A program made the translations under genes and the position numbers. From NCBI GenBank assembly GCA_004151065.3, contig NWUY0300053286.1:1-22593 (forward strand): a stretch of 22,593 nucleotides of DNA, in the 5' to 3' direction. This DNA is from Larix sibirica (lineage: Eukaryota > Streptophyta > Pinopsida > Pinales > Pinaceae). Positions 1 to 9,900 of the stretch are shown one piece after another; the stretch's first letter is position 1; each line of letters opens with the position of its first letter. The notes beneath the pieces are model-generated. The model did no database searches. It was not told the DNA's origin and saw only the letters and a list, made by a program, of their open reading frames with translations.

Positions 1-745
1 TCAAGGCACGACATCGGTGCAATTTTAAAGAAAGAGGGAAGCCCTCTTACATTTGAAAGTTGCCAACTTAAAGGAAAAAAAACTTACTTAAACCAATTTA
101 TGAAAAGTAAATGTTGGCCATACTTCATGCAATTAAGAAATGGTGCCCTTACCTAACAAGAATGACACTTCAATGTAAGAACAGATCATGAAAGGATTAA
201 GTACTTTTTGTAACAATCATTATCTTAAGAAGAGCAACAAAGATGCTAGGTTATGCCTTTGGAATTGTCTACAAAAAAGGAAAGTAGAATGTGGTGGTAG
301 ATGCACTTTCAAGAAAAGAAGATGATGCAAAGGGCTTACTATGTGCTATTTCCATTATGCATTTGTTTGGGTGGAAGAAGCAAGGACATAATGGAAGAAT
401 GATCAAGAGGCATGCAAAATAAGTCAACAATTACAAGATGACATTAGTTCATTAGATAAATTTGTGTGGAATAATGATTCACTATTGTACCAGGATCGCT
501 TATATTTATGTCTGAATTCTCAACTCAAACAGAAGGCCCTGTTTGGAATTGTACACTTGTCCTATAGGAGGATATTTTGGGTTCTTGAAAACTTATCACA
601 TGATCAAGAAGGATTATTTTGGGAAGGTCTTAAAATAATGGCCAAAATTTGTGGCAGAGTGTTTGGTTTGTCAACAAAACAAGGGAGAGACAATCAAGAC
701 ATAGCTTGCTCCCCTTTGAAAACTAAATTTTTTATTCTGTGCTAT
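1..745 (+). mobile_element. Ty3/gypsy retrotransposon pol remnant (RNase H to integrase N-terminus)
   Basis: Conceptual translation in shifting plus-strand frames gives the order expected of a plant Ty3/gypsy polyprotein. An RNase H-like stretch comes first (about 12-230), then the linker motif VVVDALSRK near 290-320. The pre-integrase segment follows, including DRLYLCLNSQLKQKAL at about 493-540, and then a zinc-binding region ending in a Cys-x-x-Cys-type 'VCQQNKGET' near 655-690. Stops and frameshifts interrupt it many times, for example in-frame stops near 153 and 163, so it is dead. It is cut by the left window edge and no LTR is visible. The tract 763-935 can be read as an integrase core in plus or as LINE sequence in minus, and I leave that boundary open. 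The family call is from motif memory, not a search. Confidence 0.75.
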
Positions 746-939
746 AATGACGCCACCTAATCATGCTCTCCCAGGGTATCCACAAGATGCTCCATCTACC
801 AAACAATGTGGCTAGCTTCTATCATAAACTACAGCCAATTTTTCTTTCCTCCCCTTTCTTTTGGGGCCTACAAGGATGTTCCCTAAAGCATATTTATAAT
901 TGTACAACACTGATAAAGGTGTTTCCTTTTTGTCTTAAA

Positions 940-2450
940 AAATGCATGCATTTCTTGTAATCCATATGCTCCAATGCACTATTAGGAGGATCAAGAGAAA
1001 ATCCAGATTTTTATAGTCCGGATGCCATTTATCCAACCCTCGATGAGAGAAGATCCTTTCGACTTGGGGAATTGTAATCCTAATATTGTTGTGGTTTGGA
1101 CCGCACTCCATATCTCTTGAGTGAAGTGACATGTGACTAGGATGTGGTTTACATATTCCCCATAAGAGTTGCATAATAAGCAGATGCCTGGGCCATGAAA
1201 TCCTCTTTTCATTAATTGTCCCATGTGAGCACCTTATTGTTCAGTGGTAGCCATAGAAAACATTTTGTTTTTGGTGAAGTATACGATTTCCATAGTCTTG
1301 TCCACCACCATTTCGAGGGATCCTCACTTTCATATTTTCAGAGCTCTTTGTAACCCAATTTTATTCTGTATGAACCTACAACTAGGGTTTTTAACCATAT
1401 AAGAGAGCCTGGTTCATTTGATAACATTATTGATGCCCTTTTAATCCCAAGTATATATCTCTCCCATTGAGAAGCTTGAAGGCCCGAAATCCTAATCCTT
1501 GAAGCATTATACCATTCATGATACCCTAATTATGAATTTTTCTCATAAACATCCACCAAGTGAAGTAAGTCCATAGAGTGAAGAGTGGACGCTAGATCAT
1601 TTGAGATAAAGTCGCCCGACGAGAGTCCTATGATGGGGTATGTGCCAACCAAAATGGATTGACCATCTCCAGTGTTCTAGAATAAATCATGTCTAATGAT
1701 GTGGAAGTAGAGATTGATGTTGCACTAGAAAAGGGAGCCTCCAAGCTTGAGGGAGGAAGTGGATCAAATCCATGAAAGAAGAGTGTGTGGAGCAATGTAT
1801 TTATGAAACATACAATTTTGCCATAAACCTTTTTCTGAAATGAGCCTCCAAAGTTTTTTTGCGGCCATTGCTTGCGAAAAAAATGACAGGTCCTTCATAC
1901 CCCATCCTCCCAATCCTTTGGGATTGCATAATATTTCCCATCTGCACAATGGAAGACCATCCTCACCCTTGTTCCCTGATCAGAGATATGATACGCATAT
2001 TTTCCTTATATCTTGTTTATGACCGATTTTGGGATAAATGCCAAAGCCATCCAATAAACTGGAATGGCTTCAATATAGCTTTTAATGAGTGTTAAACGAC
2101 TAGCCATGGAAATCTATCTATGGTACCATAGATCAATTTGTTTATTGATCTTGTATAATAGCCATTGCCAGTCATGTGCCCTATAATTATTGGCTTTTAA
2201 CATAAAACCTAAGTATTTGAAACAAGAGTTAGCTAGATGCTCAGGGAACACAAGAAGTATAAGTAGTAGAGGCTTGAGACACAAAGGAACATGGAAGAAA
2301 CATATTAAAGGTTCTTTTAAATTTATCTCCATATGGGTAGCTGAAGAGGATAGATTTAAAATTTTCTCCAAACTTTTTGCCTCTTGAATGGATGCTTTCC
2401 CAAATATAAGGATGTCATCTATGAACAATACCTCTGATATGGATAGTTAT
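940..2450 (-). mobile_element. Decayed LINE (L1-type non-LTR) remnant: reverse transcriptase 3' half and zf-RVT domain
   Basis: Read on the minus strand, several broken frames follow the order of a plant LINE ORF2. The reverse transcriptase active-site block is at about 2428-2390, where the usual aromatic-x-Asp-Asp reads F-I-D-D. The palm/thumb motif KYLGFML follows near 2220. Next is a 'SMASRLTLIK' block near 2110-2070, then PKGLGGWGMKDLSFFSQA at about 1920-1867. Last comes a zf-RVT block with Cys-x-x-Cys and His/Cys residues at about 1195-1110 and an IWITRNACIF tail ending near 940. Frameshifts separate the pieces. The endonuclease and the 5' half of the reverse transcriptase are missing, so the copy is 5'-truncated and inactive. 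No poly(A) tail or target-site duplication is obvious at the 3' side. Confidence 0.8.
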
Positions 2451-3425
2451 CCTACTATTTTTACTCTAGTGAAGTTGCCAATGGATCGCTCTATGTTCTT
2501 GAATCTATTGAGTGTCGATGACATTTTTTGTCATCAAAGGTATTAGTCGACAAAGTATTGCGAGGCTCCCCCATCCGATTCCGAAAGTCTATAGCTTACA
2601 TTTGTTTTTATCGCTTATTATTTGCGTGTAAGAGCACCCAATCCTAGCCTAAGTCTCTAGTCGACTTGACATTGTCTTGGGGTTTCTACCGTTAGAGAGT
2701 TTATGAAATTTTAATGAAATGATTGGGTTAACAATCGTTGTTGCTTAGCATTGTGTTCTACAAGTGGCAAGTGTCATGGTTCTTCTTGATAAAAGATAGG
2801 TTCGACAAAGGCACTCGATAAGATCAATACAAATAATTGGCATAATGGTTAAACTTCTGACTCGACTTGGTATTCCTGGCTTATGTTTTCTTCACGTGCT
2901 GCCTTACGTTCCACTTGCCATTTTCCTTCTATTTGCGCATCTGCAAAGCATATCTCTTGGCCCAAGCCTCTTTAATTGTCACCCATCCACTATATCTTTT
3001 CACCAAGCCTCTACACATTTTGTGCAAGTTTACCCTTTTAGTTGTCTTCATTTAACTCCAAACCTGGATCCTTTATGATTGTGCCATTAACCAAAATCTA
3101 TAAAACATCCCTCAACCTCTGGTTGTTTATGCATTGTTTTTTTTATAATAATAATAATAATAATAATAGTTTTATATCATTTTTTAAGCCATAACCTTCG
3201 AATCTCCTCGTATACATACTAGTACCCCTCGTTTCAAAATATATGGCTTTGGCCTAGCCCTCCGAACCTACCACTTTTCCCACCCACTCAAAAAATCGAA
3301 TCTAAGTCTAATACCAAGTGATGTTTTGAGTTACAAGCGCCAAGTTTCATAACCAAACACGAGCTGGTTTGAAGAAAAAAATATATTAAATGTATAAGTG
3401 GCTGAAGAAAGAAATAAAAAATGGC
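2451..3425. other. Non-coding stretch upstream of the kinase; no gene recognised
   Basis: About 975 bp between the LINE remnant and the ribosomal-protein fragment. Open frames are short and low in coding character. I recognised no transposase, RNA gene or convincing core promoter. The only clear structure is the ATA microsatellite at 3145-3168. The sequence could belong to an unrecognised old repeat. Confidence 0.5.
3145..3168. repeat. (ATA)n trinucleotide microsatellite
   Basis: Eight perfect ATA/AAT units follow a run of T. It is a plain simple-sequence repeat and likely length-polymorphic. Confidence 0.95.
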
Positions 3426-3640
3426 GCAGAAATGGAGTGCTTGTCTCAGACGGAAGTGGACATTTAGATGATGCTAGCTGCTGCTGTTCCCCTTGGCACC
3501 AAAAAATACGATTTTCAGGTGAAGCGTTATGGAATATTCATTATCAATTTAGATAGGACTGGGAAAAGCTTCAGCTTGCTGAAAGGGTTATTGGGGCAAT
3601 TGATAGGGTTATTGTTGCAATTGATACAGGAGGGACACAA
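3426..3640 (+). pseudogene. Fragment resembling 40S ribosomal protein SA (uS2) N-terminal region, broken
   Basis: Translation from 3426 gives LSQTEVDI, a TAG stop at 3465-3467, then MMLAAAVPLGTKKYDFQ and GIFIINLDRT. This matches the order of the conserved N-terminal part of cytosolic ribosomal protein SA (LSQ..D, MM.AA..LGTKN, YQMERY, GIYI.NLGKTWEKLQ). Around 3559 the frame shifts: the next frame reads WEKLQLAERVIGAID. The segment 'agggttatt(g)gggcaattgat' is then repeated in tandem as a 21-bp near-duplicate, which doubles the VI.AID motif. About seven residues after the 'RY' position are missing. The stop, frameshift, deletion and duplication show it cannot make the protein. It ends about 90 bp before the kinase start codon. 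Whether it arose by retroposition or as a gene fragment carried by a transposon cannot be told here. Confidence 0.6.
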
Positions 3641-3729
3641 ATATAAGGACACAATTATAATTTGGAGTAGTTAGGGAGATTGAGGCAACCATGAATGCTC
3701 TGTGATGGCAACCCTAGCAAACTGTCTCA

Positions 3730-3903
3730 ATGAATTTTTGTGACAACAAAGTTTGTGGTAGAAAGAGTGAAGAGTCGGAGAAGAATACGATGTTGCAGCA
3801 GGAGGATCTGATCCCAAAACAAGAAGAAGCAGCAGACGTTCTGAAGTCTAAGACTTTAAGAAGGACAAGTTATGCTTCATTTTTCTTTTCAATAGCCTTG
3901 GAG
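3730..3903 (+). CDS. CKI1: CKI1-like kinase exon 1 (start codon to mid-TM1)
   Basis: It encodes 58 residues: an acidic/polar cytosolic tail, a basic KSKTLRR patch, then [11 protein letters not shown], the first half of TM1. The donor is GAG|gtgtgt in phase 0. Joining it to 11024 makes one continuous hydrophobic helix, which supports this exon although it is 7.1 kb from exon 2 and its N-terminal tail is not conserved. The basic patch before the helix fits an N-terminus inside the cytosol. An alternative start at Met21 (3790) is possible. Confidence 0.7.
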
Positions 3904-6900
3904 GTGTGTTATTATATTTAAAATACTCCATGCTTGATTAATAATAATTTATTCTGATGCTGTCTTTCACTTAAGGTTTTGATGTATCACTCATTGTGTT
4001 TATATGAAGTTGCATGCTCATTTTTTTTGTCAATGATGGTGTTAGCGGAGCTCATAGCCTGTCAGTCTTATCAACATGGATAATGCCAAAATTTATAAAA
4101 AGAAGAAGATTGATCTCTATTCCCAGGGATACGCTGAATGCAAACTGTTTTGCTGCTCTTAATTATCAACAGCCCGTAGATAAGAATTCTTTTATTCCGT
4201 GAACTTTGGTAAGAAGGGTTTCACTGTTTGCATTGTTGCATTCATATAAGTATAAAATGATACACCCAACCATATTCAAGCTATTCTGTTAACATAAATT
4301 CAAAGTATCCGATTAATTACAAGTCTCCACAACTGAGACCCAAATCCCCAATGCATTCGACAAGGAGACAAAATAAGAGGTTGGCTACGTTTTTGGGAAG
4401 AAAAAATGAGTAGACAAGGAGGAAAATGTTCTCAGGCAACTGGAATTTGCCCAGCAACGTTTGAAAATGCCCCAGCACTATTAAAACGTGCATCTGTTGA
4501 TAAATGACACACAAGGCGTTTCTAAATTCACCTAACAGTGATTAAAAACGCCCCATGGACTTATAGATTCACCAGGAAATGATATAAAGGCCCTAGCAAT
4601 GACAAAAAACGCCCCCAGGCACTTCATTCGCCCAACAGTGATAAAAACGGCCCATGCATTTTTAAGAATGCCCCAGCATTTATGAAATCGCCCAAGAGTG
4701 ATAAAAACGGCCCAGGCTCTTCTAAAAACGCCCCAGGTGTGATGAATTCGCCCAGGCACTATTAAATTTGTCTCAGGCAAAAGAAATTCGCCCTGGCAAT
4801 GAGATAAGAACTCAGACCAAGGAAAATCACCCAGAGTCAATAACTCTCAAAACTCAATTTAGAAACTCTTATCCAAATGCAACAACTCTTTAATTTGGTC
4901 CCTTGATCTCTAATATCCCTTGGGAATCCAATGGATGAGATTATCTAGTTGTTAGAGCCTCCCTATCTTACCAACACATCTCAGCAACACAATAAAATAT
5001 GCAGCAATAACTTTTTCTAAGCTATCTGTAACTCACAGATTAATTTTCATAGCTCAATGACAAGCATTAATGCCAACCAAAGATCTCACATCTCAAGATA
5101 AATCCAATGGTGGGCATCACAGCTGTTGGATTTCGTTGAGAATGACTTATGAGTATTGCTAACAAGAATACAATCGTAAGCTCTTTATTTCCATCAAGAA
5201 ATCACTTACAGGCAACATTACATAGATGGGAATCCATTCATTATCTCAAAAGTGAATCAAGCAACCAAATTATAACTTGACACATTTAATCCATTCAGAT
5301 ATTGTTTTTCACAAACACAGAGAAATATCCAACCCATTCAAGAAACAATGGATACCAAGTTTACCCTGGAAACCCATATGGGAAAACCAGCTTCGAATAG
5401 GGCTCAGTATTTTCATTTCGGCAACCTTTGTACAATGCGTGCTCAAAATTCTCCTTCTGACTCTCTCTCCCCAGGAAAAGCCCTTGGAGAGTGAAAATGT
5501 AATGAGATATAGGAGAGCTGGGCAATGTGAAGGTCAACATCCTTGGCCCTTCCTTTCCCATTCCCACTCTCTTATGATCTTATTATTTTATTAATTTGTT
5601 CTTCTATTTTTCTCACATTTTTTTTTTCCATTTTCATTTAATTTCTTTGACATTTGCCTTTGTGTTTATTTCAGAAGGCTTGCTATATTGCAATTAATAC
5701 ATTGCTGAATTATATTTTAAATACTGAGTCTTCAACCATTCATTGGTTCGGATCAATTTTGGATCACACCTCCTCATTGAGAGGCTTTTTGGTCTCCAAA
5801 AGCTCAAGGAAACCAAACTGGATCAATGTGCACTCTATTGGTTTCTCTGGAAAGTGGGCTCTAACTTTGGTTCTCAGCTACAGCTCTAATTCTGGCTCTG
5901 GCTCTGGCATCGTGGCTTTGGCTATTGGCTCTTGTCCTGGCTATGGCTCAGCTCATGGTTCTGGCTCACTTGTTCCCACTCCAAAAGTCTGCTCATTGAT
6001 TCTCATCTTCGTGCAATCCTTTAATCTGAACTCTAGACTCAACATCCATTCCCATCTCCCTCTCAGGCTTGGAGACAGTCCATCTCGGTGGTTCAATGAA
6101 GCCAAGTCGAATGCTAGTCTCTGTTTGTTCCTATAGTGCAAAGGTCTGCACATTGACTCCACTCTGAGCAATCGCTAGACCCAAAATCTTTAATTAGAAT
6201 TCACTCCCATCTTCATCATGCAAGTCTCTTGCATTATCTTGCTTTGAGAAGATCCATCTTCATAGTCTATGAAGCCAAGTTGAATTCTGGTCTTCTCTTG
6301 GTCACTGTTGAATGTATGCAATACTCCTTCGACAGTGAGATCCTAGTGAGCATATGCATCATGAAGTGATGTGTGGGTTGGCCTCTTTAGCTACGATCAA
6401 TTGCTCCCTGACATGGAACAATTCTATGCTGGCAAGTCATGCTTCAACCAGTCTTCAATGAGTAAAACATCATCTCGAGCTTGAGATCCTTTTTTTCTCT
6501 TTCCTAATTCCATTGAACTGTTGCTTGCGTCATTGGTGAGGCTGACCTCTCGTGCCACTACAAATTTTTGGACACTTTCTGCTCCTTGGGCTGCTAAGGC
6601 AATGGGCTCTTTACTGCTAGAATCATTTGTTGCTTGTCATGGTAGCAATTCTCCATCGTTAGGATGAATTACTTCTCATCATGGAAGCAACTCTCTATTG
6701 TTGGTAGGCGCTAATCAACACTTTGTCTCTTTAACAATGTCAAATGAATGACCTTGGTGTGTAGAAATATGACCTTCTTGGTGTGCCAAAACCTTTACAT
6801 GCATGGCTGCAAGTGACAATTATCAGCAAACTACGGTAGTGGTCTCACCCAACAGTCAATGCCAAACCCAACATTCTCCACCATATCATAGTTGCTGCTC

Positions 6901-9900
6901 CACACACTCTCAAAAATACAATCAACTGTTTATTGAACCATAAAACATACTCAACCATGGCTGCTTTGTATGCTCTCATGGAGTTCCAAGGAACCCCAAA
7001 ATCATTTACATCCATGCACCAATCTTTGGCCCATCTTCCAAAGTGGATTCTTCTAGTTCAAGATCGAAAACAACCATTGGAATGTAGCCAACCTTGGCAT
7101 CAATTTGTTTCCCATTTTGCTAGTTTTGATGTCCTCTTGAGTGGCTGTCTCTCCTTGGATAGTTTCTACTCCTTGGGCTGTAGATGTAGGCAGCTCTTCA
7201 TCACATCTTATCTTTACTCCCTTCTCTTCTCTTGGTTGCACAATGGATGAGGTGAAACTCTTGATGAAGTCTCCAACACTTTGCTTCCCAATGTCCACTC
7301 ATCTTGCAACGGTGGCAAAAGTTCCTGAACTTAATTGGATTTCTTTACTTGCCTTCCTTCCCCATTTGCTCCTGAGTTTGTTGATGGTTTAGATAAATCT
7401 TCTTGTCATCCTTCCTCTGAAAGGAATATGGTTTCCTACATATGGCTTGCTTCTCCCAACAAGAAGCCACATAATGGCCTTTCTTTCCACAAAATGAACA
7501 TGCTTCTGAATACCAACAATTAGTAGCTGGTGGCCTTTCTTCTTGCAGCAGTGACAAATTAGGGATGTCTTGCCTGACGTATACCTCTTGGTCTTCTTAC
7601 TCTTTCTATGGTTGATTGGTTTGCCACTTCTTCTACATGCTGGTTGAGGATGAGTTTTCAAGATCTTCTCATCACTGCCCTTCTTCAGTATGTCACAAGA
7701 AGGTTAAGGAGTTAGTGGGTTGCTACCTTCATTTGGTGCTCTTTCCTCTAATGAGCTAGCCAACTTTGTCACATCTTGTGCTTTCAAAAAAATGGTCTTA
7801 TTGGACATATAATTTTCCATTCTGCCATTGAATCCTAGGACTTCATGCTTAGCCCATGGTGTAGCTTCAATGGGGCTTGAGATGCCTTGTCTTCTCTTGC
7901 CAAGTCCTTGTCCATCGTAGCCCATCCGCCTCAATGCCTTGGAACCAATTCCTCTGGTATGCTTTTCAAATTCACCAAGTTGCTCTTGAGAAATGTTTAT
8001 GGAAGGTGAACTTACCTCAGTGGTCTTAGTCATGGTGCCAACTTCCACAGGGGTAATGGAAGGTGGCTTTGCTTCATGGTGCCCTTTGACAACTGCTTGC
8101 AGTTTTGTCAAGGCCTCCTCCTTCTCTACGAACTGCTGTTGCAGCCGTGCCATCATCTGAGTAAGCCTATCTTCTTTCCAGCTATCCAACTGAATGACCT
8201 TCTCACCAAGTTGTACAAGATGCGCTCTATGCTTGTCCCAATCTGTCATGGCTATAGTGAGGATGTCTTGGTGCTCTTCAAACTTCTTCTTTAGCAATGG
8301 CAACAATTTGGAAGAGGTCTCAAGTTTCTCCTCCATCTCTGTGATCCTCTTGTTGAACATTTGAACCTACTCCTTCTAATGTCCATTCTCTTCTTGAAGT
8401 TGAGCATTGGTGGCTTTCAAATCTTCCTGCCTATCTTTGTTTGCTTTATTTGCTTTACCCATGTTAAGGTCTGCAATGTTCTCTTCAAAGTTTTGGTGTG
8501 TGGAAAGTCCTTTTTCTAGTTCCTTTGCTCTTTCTCTCTAATACCTGCTTTCTTCTTGGATCTGCCTATTGAATTCTTGGAGCTCTTGTAGCTTCTCTCC
8601 CTTCAAGGCTTTTCCCATGGTGAAGTCTTCTTTCTTCTCCAAATACTGGCAACTACGTCACGGTCAAGGATACAACTGTTCTGATACCATGTGATCCGTA
8701 AACTGTAGGCTCATAGCCTGTCAGTCTTATCAACACGGATGATGCCAAATTTTATAAAAAGAAGAAGATTGATCTCTCTTCTTAGGGTAACGCTGAACGC
8801 AAATTGTTTTGCTCTTAATTATCAATAGCCCATAGAGAAGAATTCTTTTATTCCGTGAACTTTGTTAATAAGGGTTTCACTGTTTGGATTGTTGCAATCA
8901 TTTAGGTATAAAATGATACACCCAACCATAAACAAGTTATTATGCTAACACAAATTCAAAGTCTCTGATTAATTATAAGTCTCCACAACTGAGACCCAAA
9001 TCCCTAATGCATTCGACAAGGAGACAAAATAAGAGGCTGACTACGTTTTTGGGAAGATAAAATGAGTATACAAAGAGGAGAATATTCTCTCAGGCAACTG
9101 GAATTTGCCCAAAGACGTTTGAAAATGCCCCAACACTATTTAAACGTGCATATGTTGATAAATGACACACTAGGTACTTCTAAATTCACCCAACAGTGAT
9201 TAAAAGCGTCCCATGGACTTCTAGATTCACTAGGAAATGATATAAACGCCACAACAATGATAAAAACGCCCCCAGGCACTTCTTAATTTGCCCAACAGTG
9301 AGAAAAACGACCCATGCACTTCTAAAAATGCCCCAGCATTTATGAAATCGCCCAACAGTGATAAAAATGGCCCAGGCTCTTCTAAAAAGGCTCCAGGTGT
9401 AATGAATTTGCCCAGGCACTAATGAGTTTTTCTCAGGCAAAAGAAATTCGCCCATGGTAATGAGATAATAACTTAGACCAAGGAAAATCGCCCCATAGTC
9501 AACAACTTTCAAAACTCAATTTAGAAACTCTTACCCAAATGCAACAACTCTTTAATTTGGTCCCTTGATCTCTGATATCCGGTGGGAATCCAATGGATGA
9601 GATTATCTAGTTGTTAGAGCCTCCCTATCTCATCAACACATCTCAGCAACACAATAAAATATTCAGCAATAACATTTTCTAAGCTATCTGTAACTCACAC
9701 ATTAATTTTCATAGCTCAATGACAAGCATTAATGCAAACCAAAGATCTCACATCTCAAGATAAATCCAACGGTGGGCATCATTGCTGCTAGCTTTTGTTG
9801 AGAATAACTTATGAGTATCGTTAACAAGAATACAATCATTAGCTCTTTATTTCCATTGAGAAATCACTTACAGGCAACATTACATAGATAAGAATCCATT

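Noticed and set aside
763-960. 65-codon plus frame as an integrase core of the gypsy remnant
   Set aside because: There is some resemblance, but the same bases in minus extend the LINE reading (an IWITRNACIF tail, then DKKETP). Neither is firm enough to annotate.
3468-3674. 68-codon plus frame as a gene of its own
   Set aside because: Its first half is the uS2-like fragment, and the second half is the wrong frame after a frameshift.
4450-4800. CRISPR-like appearance of regularly spaced repeats
   Set aside because: Units are degenerate and directly tandem with no unique spacers, and the setting is a plant LTR.
4532-4840. Minus-strand open frame of 102 codons with repeated Trp/Phe/Gly words, and its partner at 9186-9512
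   Set aside because: Both are read through the 20-21 bp minisatellite of the two LTRs. The protein repeat is a by-product of the DNA repeat, and there is no promoter or family match.
5654-6136. Plus-strand open frame of 160 codons with a Ser-Gly repeat
   Set aside because: It starts inside the LTR, crosses the LTR boundary and polypurine tract antisense to the element, and its Ser-Gly run comes from a hexamer-rich patch.
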